DNA of 64,000 nt from Erythrobacter litoralis (GCF_001719165.1 NZ_CP017057.1:558001-622000), one strand, 5' to 3'; shown: positions 31,078 to 41,668, counted from the stretch's first letter. Translations and numbers: made by a program. Notes: a model not told the origin generated them from the letters alone.

Positions 31078-32441
31078 CCGATCGCCTCCCGTCCGCGGAT
31101 CGCGAGGTAGCGGTCGATGAGATCGAAGCCGATCGTCTCCCACGGCGCTTCGATCACGTCGACGCCCATCCGGCGCAGGCGCTCGAGGACAAGGCTGCGC
31201 TGGCGCGCGAGCGTGTCGGCGGTGACCGAGCGGGCAAGAGTGTCGATGTCGCCCGGCTCCTGCCCGATGAAGGCGTCAAGCTCGCTGTCGGCGAAGGTGA
31301 CGAACAGGACGAGGTGCTTCCTCACGAGCCGCGAAATGCTCTCCACCATCAGTTCGGCCGCGGTCGGATCGGTGAAATCGGAAAACAGCACGATCAGCGA
31401 CCGGCGCTGCAGTTTGGCGGTCAGCGTGGCTAGGGCGAGGGTGAAGTTGGGTTCGACCGGTTCGTAGTCGAGCGCGGCTGCAGCGCTCTGCAGCCGGGTG
31501 AAACCGCGCGAATCGTTCACGAAGGGGGTCATCAGCTGCGGGCTGCGGGCGAAACCGAACAGTGCCGTGCGATCGCCGCCCTTGAGCGCGACATAGGCGC
31601 AGGTGAGCGCGGCGGAGACCGCCCGGTCGATCCGCGGCAGGCCGTCGACCGGCTCGCACATGGCCTGCCCGCAATCGAAGGCGAAGACGATCTGGTTGTT
31701 GCGCTCGCTCTCGTTCTCGCGGGCATACAGGTGGTTGTGCCGCGCGCTCGCCTTCCAGTCGATCCGGCGGCGGTCCATGCCCGCTTCGTATTCGCTCAAT
31801 GCTTCGAACTGGGTCCCCTCGCCGCGGATGCGCCGGGCGATGAGGCCGCTGCGTTCATCGCGCAGGAATGTCTGGAACTCCTTCGACCGGACGGGCGAGA
31901 GGTCGGGCCAGATCCGGATTTCGGTTTCGAGGGGTTGCGAGACCTGCCGCGCGCCGAGGCCGAGCGGCCCGCTCCAGCGCAGCCACAGGCGATTGACGGC
32001 AGCCGTGCCGCGCCGCTCGGGCACGGTTTCGAGCGCGCCCGAGAACACGCCGCCCTGCTGGCCCCGCAGGAGCGCGAGTTCGGCCCGCCCGGAAAGGCCG
32101 AGCCGGGGATCGAATTCGAGCGCCGCCTCGGGCCGCCCCGCATTGCGGCGCAGCATCGCGTGAACCTCGATCACGCAGGGCCGGCCGACCTCGGTGTCCG
32201 CGGGCGCCGTGACCTCATGCCGGGCGCAGGCGCCCGCGACCAGTCCGTCGAGCACGACCAGTACGATGAGCGCGAGCGCGGCGGCGGGTGCGATCACCCA
32301 TGCGCCGGGAGACGCCGAAGCGATCAGCAGCGCGACCGGCGCGAGCCCCGCAATGACCCATGCCGCCCGCACCGTGGGCACGATCGGCAGGGCCGGGAGC
32401 CAGCCGAAAAGGCGGGCCAGGAATGCGCGGATGCGGCTCAT
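31074..32441 (-). CDS. DUF58-domain protein of the MoxR operon
   Basis: A 455-residue protein with two N-terminal membrane segments, an extracytoplasmic region, and a DUF58 domain followed by a von Willebrand A-like fold. The DUF58 signature is visible: D-R-R-R-I-D-W-K-A-S-A-R, then F-D-C-G-Q-A-M (degenerate MIDAS-like region; the canonical D-x-S-x-S is not complete). It probably works as a chaperone partner for the neighbouring MoxR AAA+ ATPase. A 4-base gap separates it from moxR. Confidence 0.92.
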   Translation of the reverse strand: MSRIRAFLARLFGWLPALPIVPTVRAAWVIAGLAPVALLIASASPGAWVIAPAAALALIVLVVLDGLVAGACARHEVTAPADTEVGRPCVIEVHAMLRRNAGRPEAALEFDPRLGLSGRAELALLRGQQGGVFSGALETVPERRGTAAVNRLWLRWSGPLGLGARQVSQPLETEIRIWPDLSPVRSKEFQTFLRDERSGLIARRIRGEGTQFEALSEYEAGMDRRRIDWKASARHNHLYARENESERNNQIVFAFDCGQAMCEPVDGLPRIDRAVSAALTCAYVALKGGDRTALFGFARSPQLMTPFVNDSRGFTRLQSAAAALDYEPVEPNFTLALATLTAKLQRRSLIVLFSDFTDPTAAELMVESISRLVRKHLVLFVTFADSELDAFIGQEPGDIDTLARSVTADTLARQRSLVLERLRRMGVDVIEAPWETIGFDLIDRYLAIRGREAIG

Positions 32442-32445
32442 CTGC

Positions 32446-33404
<959 letters not shown>

Positions 33405-33408
<4 letters not shown>

Positions 33409-34697
33409 TTGGTCAGCTTCCTTGCAAGTTCGTCGAGCGCCCTTGCGGCGCGCAGGATGTCGTCGGGGGCCTCGGCGGCGCGCAGGGTGTCGGCGCGGGC
33501 GGAAAAGGACGGCTCGTCCGGCAGGCGAAGGGCAAGCGCGGCATCGATCGCCGCATCGTCGGCGCGCTTCAGACCGAGCGCGCGGGCGACGCGGCGCCGG
33601 GCGAGCGCGGCATAGGGCGCCGCCAGCAGCCGCATCCGTTTCGCCCGCACGATCAGACCCGCACCGTTCCTGACCAGCCGCTGCTTGCCGAAACCGATCT
33701 CGGGCGCATTCGCGGCGGCCGCGCCGAAGCGCATGAAGGCGCGCCAGCCGACGATGACGAGCGCGAGTATCAGGCACAATGTCGCGGCGAGGAAAGGCGG
33801 CCGGAAGGCGAGCGAAAGAAGGTTCTGCGCCCCGCTGAAACCGTTGAGCGTGAGGTCGAACACCACCCGCGTGTCCTCGCCATAGCCCGCCTCGCGCACC
33901 AGTGCGAGCGCCGCCGCCGCGCGCGCCGGGTCCGCAAGGCCCCAATTGTTGACGAGGTCGGGTTCGGCCACGACGACGGTCCAGTGCGCGTCCTCGTAGA
34001 AATCGCTGCCTTCCTCGCCCAGCACGTTGAAGGCGAGCACATGACCGGCCGCATCGGTGACGAGCGGCTCGATCGTGTCCTTCTGCATCGCATGCTTGAC
34101 CGTGCGGGCGGGCAGTTCGCCCTCGTAGCCGAAGCCTTGCCAGGCGGCGCTATCCCCGTCTTCAAGCCGGTCGAGCGCGGTTTCGAAAGTGTAGGGCGCG
34201 GGAAGGTCGTCGGTCCAGGTCGTCTCCATCGCCATGCCGAGCGCGACCCAGCCTTCCCTGAAAAGCTTGCGGATCTTCTCCGGTGCCCGGTCGGGCACCG
34301 TGTTCGCCTGCCATTTCGGCAGCAGGACCAGGGTCGGCCCGGTGTCCTGCCGCGCTTCGAGCAGCGCGCCGATCTCCTCTGGGTCGGCATAGGGCGAAGG
34401 AGCAATGACGAGGAGGTCGAACGTCTGGAGATCGGACGGGCTGCGCGACAGCTCGACCTCGTGGCCTTCCGCCTCGAGCAGGAGGACAAGCCCGGCATAG
34501 CCGTTCAGACCGACCGAGGCGGCATGCGCCGCGCGGTCATTCTCCCGGTCGCCTCCGGTGTCCCCCGCCGAGATGAACCAGAGCAGGGCGAGGAAGGCGA
34601 CGAAGCCGGTCACCAGCACCGCGAAGACCGTGCCCTTGCCGAAGGGCGAGGAAGCTCGGCCCGACGGTCCGGGCGCGGTGATCGCGGGCCCGGTCAT
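33405..34697 (-). CDS. DUF4350-domain membrane protein
   Basis: A 430-residue protein with a short cytoplasmic N-terminus, one membrane segment near residues 24-44, an extracytoplasmic domain (GATase1-like; L-L-V-I-A-P-S-P-Y and T-L-V-L-L-P-K-W), another membrane segment around 308-328 ([15 protein letters not shown]), and a cytoplasmic helical tail. DUF4350 proteins are regular members of MoxR clusters; function is unknown. Overlaps both neighbours by four bases. Confidence 0.85.
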
Positions 34698-35422
34698 GCC
34701 GCATGCCTTCCATCGAGCTTCGCGAGCGCGAATTCGGCATAGGCCGCGCGCGCCGCTTCCCAGTCAGCGCGATCGAGCGATCTCAGCGCGAACAGGCTGC
34801 GCTCGACCCGGTCGGCGACAACGCGGAAGGCGGCGCGGGCGGCGTCGGGCAGGGCCGGCAGGGCGGCGAGTTCGCGCGCGGTCGAGGAGGGTTCGACCCA
34901 GTCGGGCCGCGCGGCGGCGATCTGGCCGACGCTGCGCATCAGCAGGAGGTGCGTCGCCTCGTCGAAACGGCCCTCGGCGGCGAGGCGGTCGGCATCCTCG
35001 AGCAGGGCGAGGCTCTCGCTCTCGTCCGGGCGCCAGTCGGGCGCGTCCGCAATCGCTCCCGTCGCCGCCGAAGCGCGCGCGGTGCGGGCGAGCGGGCCGT
35101 AGAGCCGGGCGAGGAAATAGAGCGCCAGCGCGGCAGCCGCGATGGCGAACAGCCACCAGAAATTGGCGATGAACCCTGCGACCGGCTGGAGGATCGTCCC
35201 GAGAAATTGGAGCAGCGCGTCGATCGCGCGGCTGAACCAGGTCGGCTCGGGCGGGGGGATGTCGGGGATGTCCACCGGGGCGAACTGAATATCGCCGGCC
35301 TCGCGCAGCTTCTCCCAGCCTTCCGGGGCGACGGCGTCAGGATCGGTCACGGTCCCGGCGGGGCCGGCGGCCCCACCCGTATCCTGTGCCGAAGAGGGAA
35401 ACGTCTGCGCCGCGCCGATCAT
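34694..35422 (-). CDS. DUF4129-like membrane protein, first gene of the MoxR operon
   Basis: About 242 residues with one strong membrane segment (F-W-W-L-F-A-I-A-A-A-A-L-A-L-Y-F-L) near residue 100 and a cytoplasmic helical domain resembling DUF4129 (L-A-A-E-G-R-F-D-E-A-T-H-L-L-L-M-R). The ATG at 35422 is preferred; an in-frame TTG 11 codons earlier lies directly beside a 14-bp palindrome and lacks a ribosome binding site. It leads the overlapped operon, 72 bases after pheA on the same strand. Confidence 0.78.
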   Translation of the reverse strand: MIGAAQTFPSSAQDTGGAAGPAGTVTDPDAVAPEGWEKLREAGDIQFAPVDIPDIPPPEPTWFSRAIDALLQFLGTILQPVAGFIANFWWLFAIAAAALALYFLARLYGPLARTARASAATGAIADAPDWRPDESESLALLEDADRLAAEGRFDEATHLLLMRSVGQIAAARPDWVEPSSTARELAALPALPDAARAAFRVVADRVERSLFALRSLDRADWEAARAAYAEFALAKLDGRHAA

Positions 35423-35456
35423 GCCTGCGGATTGGTGGCATGCAGGCGAACCCAAG

Positions 35457-35470
35457 GCAACAATTGTTGC
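35457..35470. promoter_or_regulatory. 14-bp perfect palindrome upstream of the MoxR operon
   Basis: GCAACAATTGTTGC is fully palindromic and lies 35 bases before the DUF4129 ATG, in the short gap after pheA. It shares CAACAAT with the katG and ahpC elements but lacks their CGAT arms. It is a candidate operator only. Confidence 0.4.
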
Positions 35471-35494
35471 TGCGAGTTTTGCCGAAGGCCCGCC

Positions 35495-36388
35495 TCAGCC
35501 CCGCTTGCGGCCCTGGCGGTAGGTTCCGAGAATGCGCAATTCCTTGGAAAAATAGGCGCATTCCTCGAGCGCGCGATCGACCGCCGGATCGCCCGGCGCG
35601 CCGTGGATATCGGCGTAGAACATGGTCGCCGAAAAGCTAGCGCCCTTCTGGTAGGATTCCAGCTTGGTCATGTTGACGCCGTTCGTGGCGAACCCGCCCA
35701 GCGTCTTGTAGAGCGCGGCGGGGATGTTACGGACCTCGAAGACGAAGGTCGTGATCGCTTCCGTGCCGACGAGATCGGCCGGATCGAGCGGATCGGCGGC
35801 GAGCACGACGAAGCGGGTCATGTTGTCCGCGCTGTCCTCGACCCGCTCCTCGATGATGTCGAGCCCGTAAAGCTCCGCCGCGATTGCGGGGGCGATGGCA
35901 GCGATCTTGGGATCGTTCCTTTCCGCGACAAATGCCGCCGCGCCGGCCGTGTCGGCATGGGAAAGCGGCACGATCCCGCGTTCCCGCAGGAACAGGCGCG
36001 ACTGGCCGAGGGCCTGCGGGTGGCTGTAGGCGGCCTCGAACGGGCCGGGGCCCTTCGCCATCAGCGCGTGGTGGATTTCCATGAAATATTCGCCGACGAT
36101 CGACAGGCCGCTTTCGGGCAGCAGGAAATGGATGTCGGCGACGCGCCCGTGCTGCGAATTCTCGATCGGGATGATCGCCTGCCCGGCGCGCCCGTCCTTC
36201 ACCGCCTCGAGCGCGTCCTCGAAGCTGAAGCATGGCAGCGGCAGGGCCTCGGGCCGGGCTTCCGTGGCGGCGCGGTGCGAATTGGCGCCGGGCGAACCCT
36301 GAAAGGCGATCGCGCGCGCCGGATCGGCCCCGGCGGCTTCGCGCAGGCGATCGACGAGGGCAATGGCGGGTCCGGGGAAACTGTGCAT
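35495..36388 (-). CDS. pheA: Prephenate dehydratase
   Basis: Converts prephenate to phenylpyruvate for phenylalanine synthesis. The 297-residue protein is monofunctional: there is no chorismate mutase domain. The dehydratase part shows F-Q-G-S-P-G-A-N-S, I-P-I-E-N-S-Q-H-G-R-V and the catalytic D-N-M-T-R-F. A C-terminal ACT domain (T-F-V-F-E-V, then N-G-V-N-M-T-K-L-E-S-Y) would bind phenylalanine for feedback control; the second motif reads K-L-E-S-Y in place of the common K-I-E-S-R. Confidence 0.95.
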   Translation of the reverse strand: MHSFPGPAIALVDRLREAAGADPARAIAFQGSPGANSHRAATEARPEALPLPCFSFEDALEAVKDGRAGQAIIPIENSQHGRVADIHFLLPESGLSIVGEYFMEIHHALMAKGPGPFEAAYSHPQALGQSRLFLRERGIVPLSHADTAGAAAFVAERNDPKIAAIAPAIAAELYGLDIIEERVEDSADNMTRFVVLAADPLDPADLVGTEAITTFVFEVRNIPAALYKTLGGFATNGVNMTKLESYQKGASFSATMFYADIHGAPGDPAVDRALEECAYFSKELRILGTYRQGRKRG

Positions 36389-36507
36389 GACAAGGCCCCT
36401 GCTAGCCCCCCTTGACAGGCCTCACAAGCCTGCTTGCAAAAGCTGCAAGTCTTGATGCCGCCATGGCCCTTGCGCGGGGACGAGGGCAACAGTAAGGGAC
36501 GCGCGCA

Positions 36508-37215
36508 ATGGCACAAGACAACACCAACAACCAGGCGACGGGCGCGGCTTCGGGCACGACCGAATCGGGCTCAAGCGACCTGTTCAACACCGCGGCGGGC
36601 TGGGTCCTGTTCGCCGGTATCGTCGGCCTCGGCCTGTCCGTCCTCAGCGACAAGTATTTCCACGGCTATGACGCGGAAGACCTGCCCACCGAACAGATGG
36701 GATACGTGGTCGAGGGCGTCGAGGAAGAAGGCGCGGCGGATGCCGGGCCGACCCTCGCGCAGGTTCTCGTCGACGCCGACCCCGAGGCGGGCGCCAAGGT
36801 CTTCCAGAAATGCCAGTCCTGCCACAATGTCGAGCAGGGCGGCCCCAATGGCGTCGGCCCCAATCTCCACGGCGTGATGGGCAAGCCGATCGCTTCGAAC
36901 GCTCCGGGCTTCAACTATTCGTCCGCGCTCAAGGACAAGGGCGGCGAATGGACGTGGGAAAACATGAGCGAATGGCTCGCCGCGCCGCGCAATTTCGCGT
37001 CGGGCACGTCGATGAGCTTTGCCGGTCTCGGCAGCATCGAGGACCGCGCGAACGTGATGGCCTATCTCGCGGCGAATGGCGGCGCGCCGCCAAAGCCCGA
37101 ACCCGAGGCTCCGGCCGAGGAAGAGGCCGCTCCGGCTGAAGAGGGCGCGGAAGAAGGCGCTGCCACCGAGGAAGGGACCGAGGCCGAAGCTCCGGCGGAG
37201 ACGGCGGAAGGCTGA
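36508..37215 (+). CDS. Membrane-anchored c-type cytochrome (CycM/c552-like)
   Basis: A 235-residue class I cytochrome c. An N-terminal uncleaved membrane anchor lies around residues 30-47, then an acidic linker and the heme motif C-Q-S-C-H with the distal methionine in G-T-S-M-S-F-A-G-L. G-P-N-L-H-G-V matches the mitochondrial/CycM type. The last 45 residues are a very acidic Ala/Glu/Pro tail, longer than usual. It likely carries electrons between the bc1 complex and a terminal oxidase. A strong terminator follows. Confidence 0.93.
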   Translation: MAQDNTNNQATGAASGTTESGSSDLFNTAAGWVLFAGIVGLGLSVLSDKYFHGYDAEDLPTEQMGYVVEGVEEEGAADAGPTLAQVLVDADPEAGAKVFQKCQSCHNVEQGGPNGVGPNLHGVMGKPIASNAPGFNYSSALKDKGGEWTWENMSEWLAAPRNFASGTSMSFAGLGSIEDRANVMAYLAANGGAPPKPEPEAPAEEEAAPAEEGAEEGAATEEGTEAEAPAETAEG

Positions 37216-37242
37216 TCTTTCCCACGAACCGATTTCATGGAA

Positions 37243-37269
37243 GGGGCGCGGATTTCGCGCCCCTTTTTT
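37243..37269 (+). terminator. Rho-independent terminator after the cytochrome c gene
   Basis: GGGGCGCG-GATTT-CGCGCCCC followed by T6: a perfect 8-bp GC stem with a 5-base loop. Confidence 0.92.
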
Positions 37270-37317
37270 GTTTCCGGGCGAGCTGTCGGGCGCGCTGCTT
37301 GAAACTCCCCGAAGGGA

Positions 37318-37983
37318 TCAGCCGCGGCCCTTGAAGCCTTGCGCGACGACATACCACTCGGACGAACCCTTGCGGCTCGCGGGCGGCTTGGCGTGCTTGA
37401 CCGTCTTGAAATGCTGCTTGAGCAGACCCAGCAATTCGGCGTCGGTTCCGCCTGCCAGCACCTTGGCGACGAAAGCGCCGCCCTTGTCCAGCGTCTCGAC
37501 CGCGAACCATGCGCCCGCTTCGACCAGCGCCATGGTCCGCAGGTGGTCGGTCTGCTTGTGCCCTACCGTGTTCGCCGCCATGTCCGACAGGACGAGATCG
37601 GGCGGCCCGCCCAGCGCCTGTGCGAGCGCTGCGGGCGCGTCATCGGCCATGAAATCCATCTCGAAGATCGTCACGCCATCGATCGGCTCGACCGGGAGCA
37701 GGTCGATCCCGACCACCTCGGCCTTGGGCGCCTTCTTGCGAACCACCTGCGCCCATCCTCCCGGCGCGATGCCGAGATCGACCACGCGTCTGACGCCGTT
37801 CAGCAGCGCAAAGCGTTCGTCGAGCTCGATCAGCTTGTAGGCCGCGCGGCTGCGATAGCCTTCGGCCCTGGCCTTCTGGACATAGGGGTCGTTCAGCTGC
37901 CGCTCGAGCCACCGCGTCGAGGACACCTTGCGCCCACGCGCGGTTTTCACCCGGCGGTCGGGATCGCGGCCCGAGCGGCTCAC
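37318..37983 (-). CDS. rlmE: 23S rRNA 2'-O-methyltransferase RlmE (FtsJ/RrmJ)
   Basis: Methylates U2552 of 23S rRNA using S-adenosylmethionine. The 221-residue protein has the K-D-K-E tetrad regions: S-R-A-A-Y-K-L, L-V-L-S-D-M-A, F-V-A-K-V-L and S-S-E-W-Y-V-V. The SAM-binding segment is V-V-D-L-G-I-A-P-G-G-W. The start is the GTG at 37983, which overlaps the upstream phosphatase stop (GTGA). The lysine- and arginine-rich N-terminus fits RNA binding. Confidence 0.93.
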   Translation of the reverse strand: MSRSGRDPDRRVKTARGRKVSSTRWLERQLNDPYVQKARAEGYRSRAAYKLIELDERFALLNGVRRVVDLGIAPGGWAQVVRKKAPKAEVVGIDLLPVEPIDGVTIFEMDFMADDAPAALAQALGGPPDLVLSDMAANTVGHKQTDHLRTMALVEAGAWFAVETLDKGGAFVAKVLAGGTDAELLGLLKQHFKTVKHAKPPASRKGSSEWYVVAQGFKGRG

Positions 37984-39275
37984 CCTTGCGGTCTTTCGCG
38001 CAGCTTCTTGAGCGCCCGTTCGCCCTGCCGTTCGGCCGCCATCAGGCTGCGCAGGATGCCCTCGCGGATACCCCGGTCGGCGACGCCCAGCCGCGCGGCG
38101 GGCCACAGGTCGAGGATCGTCTCGAGGATGGCGCAGCCCGCGACGACGAGATCGGCGCGGTCATTGCCGATGCACGGCAGCGTGCTGCGCTCCGCCGGGG
38201 ACATGCCGGAAAGCCGCGTGCTGATCGCGCGCATGTCGTGCGAGGAGACGATCAGGCCGTCCACCGCCTTGCGGTCGTAATGCGGCAGTTCGAGATGAAG
38301 GCTGGCGAGCGTCGTCACCGTTCCGCTTGTGCCGAGCAGGCGAATGTCGGAAGCGCGCGGGGCCTCCCCGATCCGTTCGGCGAAATCTGCGAAGCTGTCG
38401 CCTACGAGTTCGCGCATGCGCCGGTATCGTGCCAGCCGCGCGGCACGGCCGGCCTCGCATTCCAGCCCGTCATCGTGCCCGACCGTGTCGGTCAGCGAGA
38501 CCACGCCCCAGGGCACCGATTGCCAGTCGAGGATGCGCGGCACCCGGCGCCCTTCGGCATCGCCCGCCTCGAGCAGGACAAGCTCGGTGGATCCGCCGCC
38601 GATATCGAAGATCATCGCCGGACCTTCGCCGGCCTCGAGCAGGATGTGGCAGCCCAGCACGGCGAGCCGGGCCTCTTCCTCGGCGCTGATGATGTCGAGC
38701 GCGATTCCGGTTTCGCGCCGGACGCGCTCGATGAAATCCGCCCCGTTCTCCGCCCGGCGGCAGGCCTCCGTCGCGACCGATCGGGCGAGGCGGACATTGC
38801 GGCGGCGCAGCTTGTCGGCGCAGATCGACAGCGCGCCGAGCGCCCGGTCCATCGCCTGATCCGACAGGCGACCGGTGGTCGCAAGACCTTCGCCCAGCTT
38901 CACCACCCGGCTGAAGGCGTCGATCACGGTGAAATCCCGGCCCGACGGGCGGGCGATGAGCAGGCGGCAATTGTTGGTGCCCAGATCGAGCGCGGCATAG
39001 GCCTCGCCGCGAAACGGCGAGCCCCGGGCCGGCCCGCGCGCGAATGCGTCGGGTCGCGCTGACCTGCCGGGGGCGTTTCCCCGGCGGGAGGGACCGGCAT
39101 CGTTCGCATTGCTGTCGGGGTTGCGACCTTGACCCAAGCGGCCCCGCGAGAGGCGCTCGGTTCGCTCGTCGGGCTGGAAGGAGCGGGCGTAGCGTGGATC
39201 GGCTACAGTGCCGGACTTGGCGCCCCTTTGGTTACCAGCTCTCCTGTCGTCGTCCGGCGGCACGGTATCCGCCAT
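37980..39275 (-). CDS. Ppx/GppA-family exopolyphosphatase/pppGpp phosphatase
   Basis: A 431-residue member of the sugar kinase/Hsp70-like phosphatase family. After about 90 disordered, Arg-rich residues, the core begins A-A-L-D-L-G-T-N-N-C-R-L-L. The second phosphate-binding loop I-F-D-I-G-G-G-S-T-E-L follows, and the switch-like G-T-S-G-T-V-T-T. It lacks the C-terminal HD domain of long Ppx proteins. Whether polyphosphate or pppGpp is the main substrate cannot be told. It is coupled to rlmE, an arrangement common in alphaproteobacteria. The 216 bases upstream (39276-39491) hold no other gene. Confidence 0.9.
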   Translation of the reverse strand: MADTVPPDDDRRAGNQRGAKSGTVADPRYARSFQPDERTERLSRGRLGQGRNPDSNANDAGPSRRGNAPGRSARPDAFARGPARGSPFRGEAYAALDLGTNNCRLLIARPSGRDFTVIDAFSRVVKLGEGLATTGRLSDQAMDRALGALSICADKLRRRNVRLARSVATEACRRAENGADFIERVRRETGIALDIISAEEEARLAVLGCHILLEAGEGPAMIFDIGGGSTELVLLEAGDAEGRRVPRILDWQSVPWGVVSLTDTVGHDDGLECEAGRAARLARYRRMRELVGDSFADFAERIGEAPRASDIRLLGTSGTVTTLASLHLELPHYDRKAVDGLIVSSHDMRAISTRLSGMSPAERSTLPCIGNDRADLVVAGCAILETILDLWPAARLGVADRGIREGILRSLMAAERQGERALKKLRERPQG

Positions 39276-39491
39276 GGTCTTGATCTTCTTCTTGTCTCAC
39301 CCGCACGGCCAAATGCTGCGGGAACCTACCTGCAGAGCTAACCCAAGTCGCGCGGCAGGGCAAGCGAGGGGTCTTGCGCCGGGGCGCGGGAGGGACCATC
39401 TCCTGCCTCGCCCGTCCCCCCTTGACCTTGCGGCCACGCAAAACTAGGGAGCGCGCTCGTTCGTCGGCCCGTCACCGGGGCGGCGCGATGA

Positions 39492-39565
39492 TGCCCCGTC
39501 GTCTAATGGTAAGACTACGGACTCTGACTCCGTCAATTGAGGTTCGAATCCTCACGGGGCATCCA
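39492..39565 (+). tRNA. tRNA-Gln (anticodon CUG)
   Basis: Full cloverleaf: acceptor TGCCCCG/CGGGGCA, D-arm GTCT-AATGGTA-AGAC, anticodon stem ACGGA/TCCGT with loop CTCTGAC (anticodon CTG at 39524-39526), 4-base variable loop, T-arm TGAGG-TTCGAAT-CCTCA. The discriminator base is T and the CCA end is encoded. Confidence 0.95.
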
Positions 39566-39634
39566 GCCGTCCCTGCGCTCTGTTTCGCGCGGTTCGGCCC
39601 GCGCGGATCGACCCACGCGGTTAGGGATGCGTCC

Positions 39635-40441
39635 TCAGGCGTAATAGAGCTCGCCCGAAGCCGGATCGAACGCGACTTCTCGCGCGGCCATGTCCTCGTC
39701 GATCGAATGCATGAAGCCCGTGTAGAGCGCGGCCCCGTTCGCGATGTTCTCCTCGATTCTCTCCAGCGCCTGCGCGATGTCGGTGAAGTTCACCCCCTCG
39801 AGTGCGTTGATGCCATAGGCCCACCACTGGAGTTCGAGCAGCTTCTCGATCGTGGCTGGGTCGAAGCGGTAGCGGATGACCCTTGCAGGAGCGCCGCCGA
39901 CGATCGCGTAGGGCGGCACGTCCGATGTCACGACCGAGCGCGATGCCACGACCGCGCCGTCGCCGATCGTGACCCCGCGGCGGATGAAGACGCCTTCGCC
40001 GATCCACACGTCGTTGCGGATCCTGATCTTGCCCAAACGGTGCGCGAGCGATCGCTCCTCCGCCTCCAGCGCCCTTGCGATCATCGCGCGGTTGCGGGCG
40101 TGGAAGGGCTCGAGGCCCCAGCCCCATTTCCATTTCGGATGGGTCAGCACGCCCGCCGTGGTCAGCTGGTCGGTCGGGTGCTCGACCTGTCCCGCCACGA
40201 TGTTGCTGGCGATCGAGCAGAACCGCCCGATGACCGAGACATGCCGCATCAGCGTCGCCCTCCCGCCGAGATAGGTATAAGCCCCGATGGCGTCGATGTC
40301 GTAGGCGCCCTTGCGGACCTCGCACGGCGCTTCGAGCAGGATCGCCTTGGGCCGCCCGAAGCCGAATTGCACCTCCGGATTGATATGAATGTGCTTCTCA
40401 CGGCAAGCGCGCCGCGTTTCCTCGGGAACAAAGCCCGGCAA
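39635..40441 (-). CDS. Left-handed beta-helix (hexapeptide) acetyltransferase
   Basis: A 268-residue CatB/xenobiotic-acetyltransferase-like protein. Imperfect hexapeptide repeats are visible ([37 protein letters not shown]), with the family end [14 protein letters not shown]. The insert after the catalytic region includes H-P-T-D and H-P-K. It lacks a recognisable sugar or antibiotic specificity marker. It faces the tRNA gene and follows acoC on the same strand with about 118 bases between. Confidence 0.88.
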   Translation of the reverse strand: MPGFVPEETRRACREKHIHINPEVQFGFGRPKAILLEAPCEVRKGAYDIDAIGAYTYLGGRATLMRHVSVIGRFCSIASNIVAGQVEHPTDQLTTAGVLTHPKWKWGWGLEPFHARNRAMIARALEAEERSLAHRLGKIRIRNDVWIGEGVFIRRGVTIGDGAVVASRSVVTSDVPPYAIVGGAPARVIRYRFDPATIEKLLELQWWAYGINALEGVNFTDIAQALERIEENIANGAALYTGFMHSIDEDMAAREVAFDPASGELYYA

Positions 40442-40559
40442 GGCGGGGGCTCCTTACATGTCCATCATCCGGCAAGCCGCAGCGGGCGGCCGCGATGGCG
40501 TGATAGGCCACGCCCCCTTAATTCCCTGCGCCGTCCGGCTAGGGAAAGCCGCTGTACTC

Positions 40560-41663
40560 CTAAGGCCTCTCGCCCGCGATGTTCGCGCGGACGAGGCGCG
40601 CGGTTTCGGCGGCCCGTTCGAGATGCGGCAGGTGGCCCGCGCCCGCGACGATCTCCACCGTGGAGCCCTTGCCAACCTTGCCGCCGGAGGGCGGAGGGAT
40701 GATGCGGTCGGCCTCGCCCCAGATCGCCAGAGCGGGCATCGCGGGCGCGCGCGGGTCTGCGTCCGCGATGTCCCCGGCGACCTCGCCCAGCCTTGCCAGC
40801 GCCTCGGCGACCCCGTCGAGCCGCTTGTAGCGCAGCACGTCCTCGACCATGTCGCGCGAAATCGCCTCGGCGTCGGCGACGAGCCGGGTGAGCACTTCGC
40901 GCAGTTCCCGCTTGCGCTTCGCCTCGGTGAAATCAGCGATGTATGCGCGGTTCAGAGCGCAGCCGGGCAGGAGCGGGGCGATGAGCGTGAGCGAGCGGGC
41001 TTCGCACGAGGCCGCTACCCGTTCCGCCACCGCGCCGCCGACGGAATGGCCGACGAGATGGACCGCGCCCAGCCCTTCGCCCGCGATGAAGCCGCGCACC
41101 AGCGCTGCGATGTCCTCGAGGCTGCCGTCGCCGGGAAGCGCCTTGTCCGAGCCGCCATGGCCCGGCAGGTCGAGCGCGATCACGCGGTGGTCGCGCGCCA
41201 GGTCCTCGCTCACGAACATCCAGTTGCCGCTGTCCCCGCCGAAGCCGTGGAGCAGGAGCACGGTTTCCGCGCCCGCGCCGGCCTCGGCATAGCGCAGGGT
41301 CAGCCCGTCCACCTCGGCCGTGCGAAAGGCCGGGGCCGATGCCTCGTCCGCTTCTGTGGCATCGGGTTCGACCGCCTCGAACGAGGCGATGAAGGCCTCG
41401 ACCGCCTCCGCGTCCGTTCCTGCCTCGCCCAGCACCGCGATCAGCGCGCCGCAGGGCAGCGTCTCGCCTTCCTGCGCGACCAGCCGCAGCAGCGTTCCCG
41501 GCGACCGGGCTTCCAGCGTGTTGAGCAGTTTCGAGGTCTCGATGTCCGCGATCTCCGCGCCCTCGCTCACCGCGTCGCCTTCGGCGAGGTGCCACGAGGC
41601 AAGCGTGCCTTCCTCCATCGACAGGCCCCATTTGGGCATGGTGAGCGCGGTGAGTTCCGCCAT
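40560..41663 (-). CDS. acoC: AcoC-type E2: lipoyl domain fused to alpha/beta hydrolase
   Basis: A 367-residue protein with an N-terminal lipoyl domain (lipoylated Lys45 in D-I-E-T-S-K-L-L-N) and a C-terminal alpha/beta hydrolase fold (H-G-F-G-G-D near residue 140, nucleophile G-H-S-V-G-G, His in G-A-G-H-L-P-H). This combination, without the classical acyltransferase domain, is the AcoC-type E2 of acetoin dehydrogenase. The chosen ATG has GGAG at 8-base spacing; a GTG three codons earlier overlaps the acoB stop and is an alternative. Together with AcoA/AcoB it would cleave acetoin or a related alpha-ketol to acetyl-CoA; no E3 gene is here. Confidence 0.85.
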   Translation of the reverse strand: MAELTALTMPKWGLSMEEGTLASWHLAEGDAVSEGAEIADIETSKLLNTLEARSPGTLLRLVAQEGETLPCGALIAVLGEAGTDAEAVEAFIASFEAVEPDATEADEASAPAFRTAEVDGLTLRYAEAGAGAETVLLLHGFGGDSGNWMFVSEDLARDHRVIALDLPGHGGSDKALPGDGSLEDIAALVRGFIAGEGLGAVHLVGHSVGGAVAERVAASCEARSLTLIAPLLPGCALNRAYIADFTEAKRKRELREVLTRLVADAEAISRDMVEDVLRYKRLDGVAEALARLGEVAGDIADADPRAPAMPALAIWGEADRIIPPPSGGKVGKGSTVEIVAGAGHLPHLERAAETARLVRANIAGERP

Positions 41664-41668
41664 GCGCG

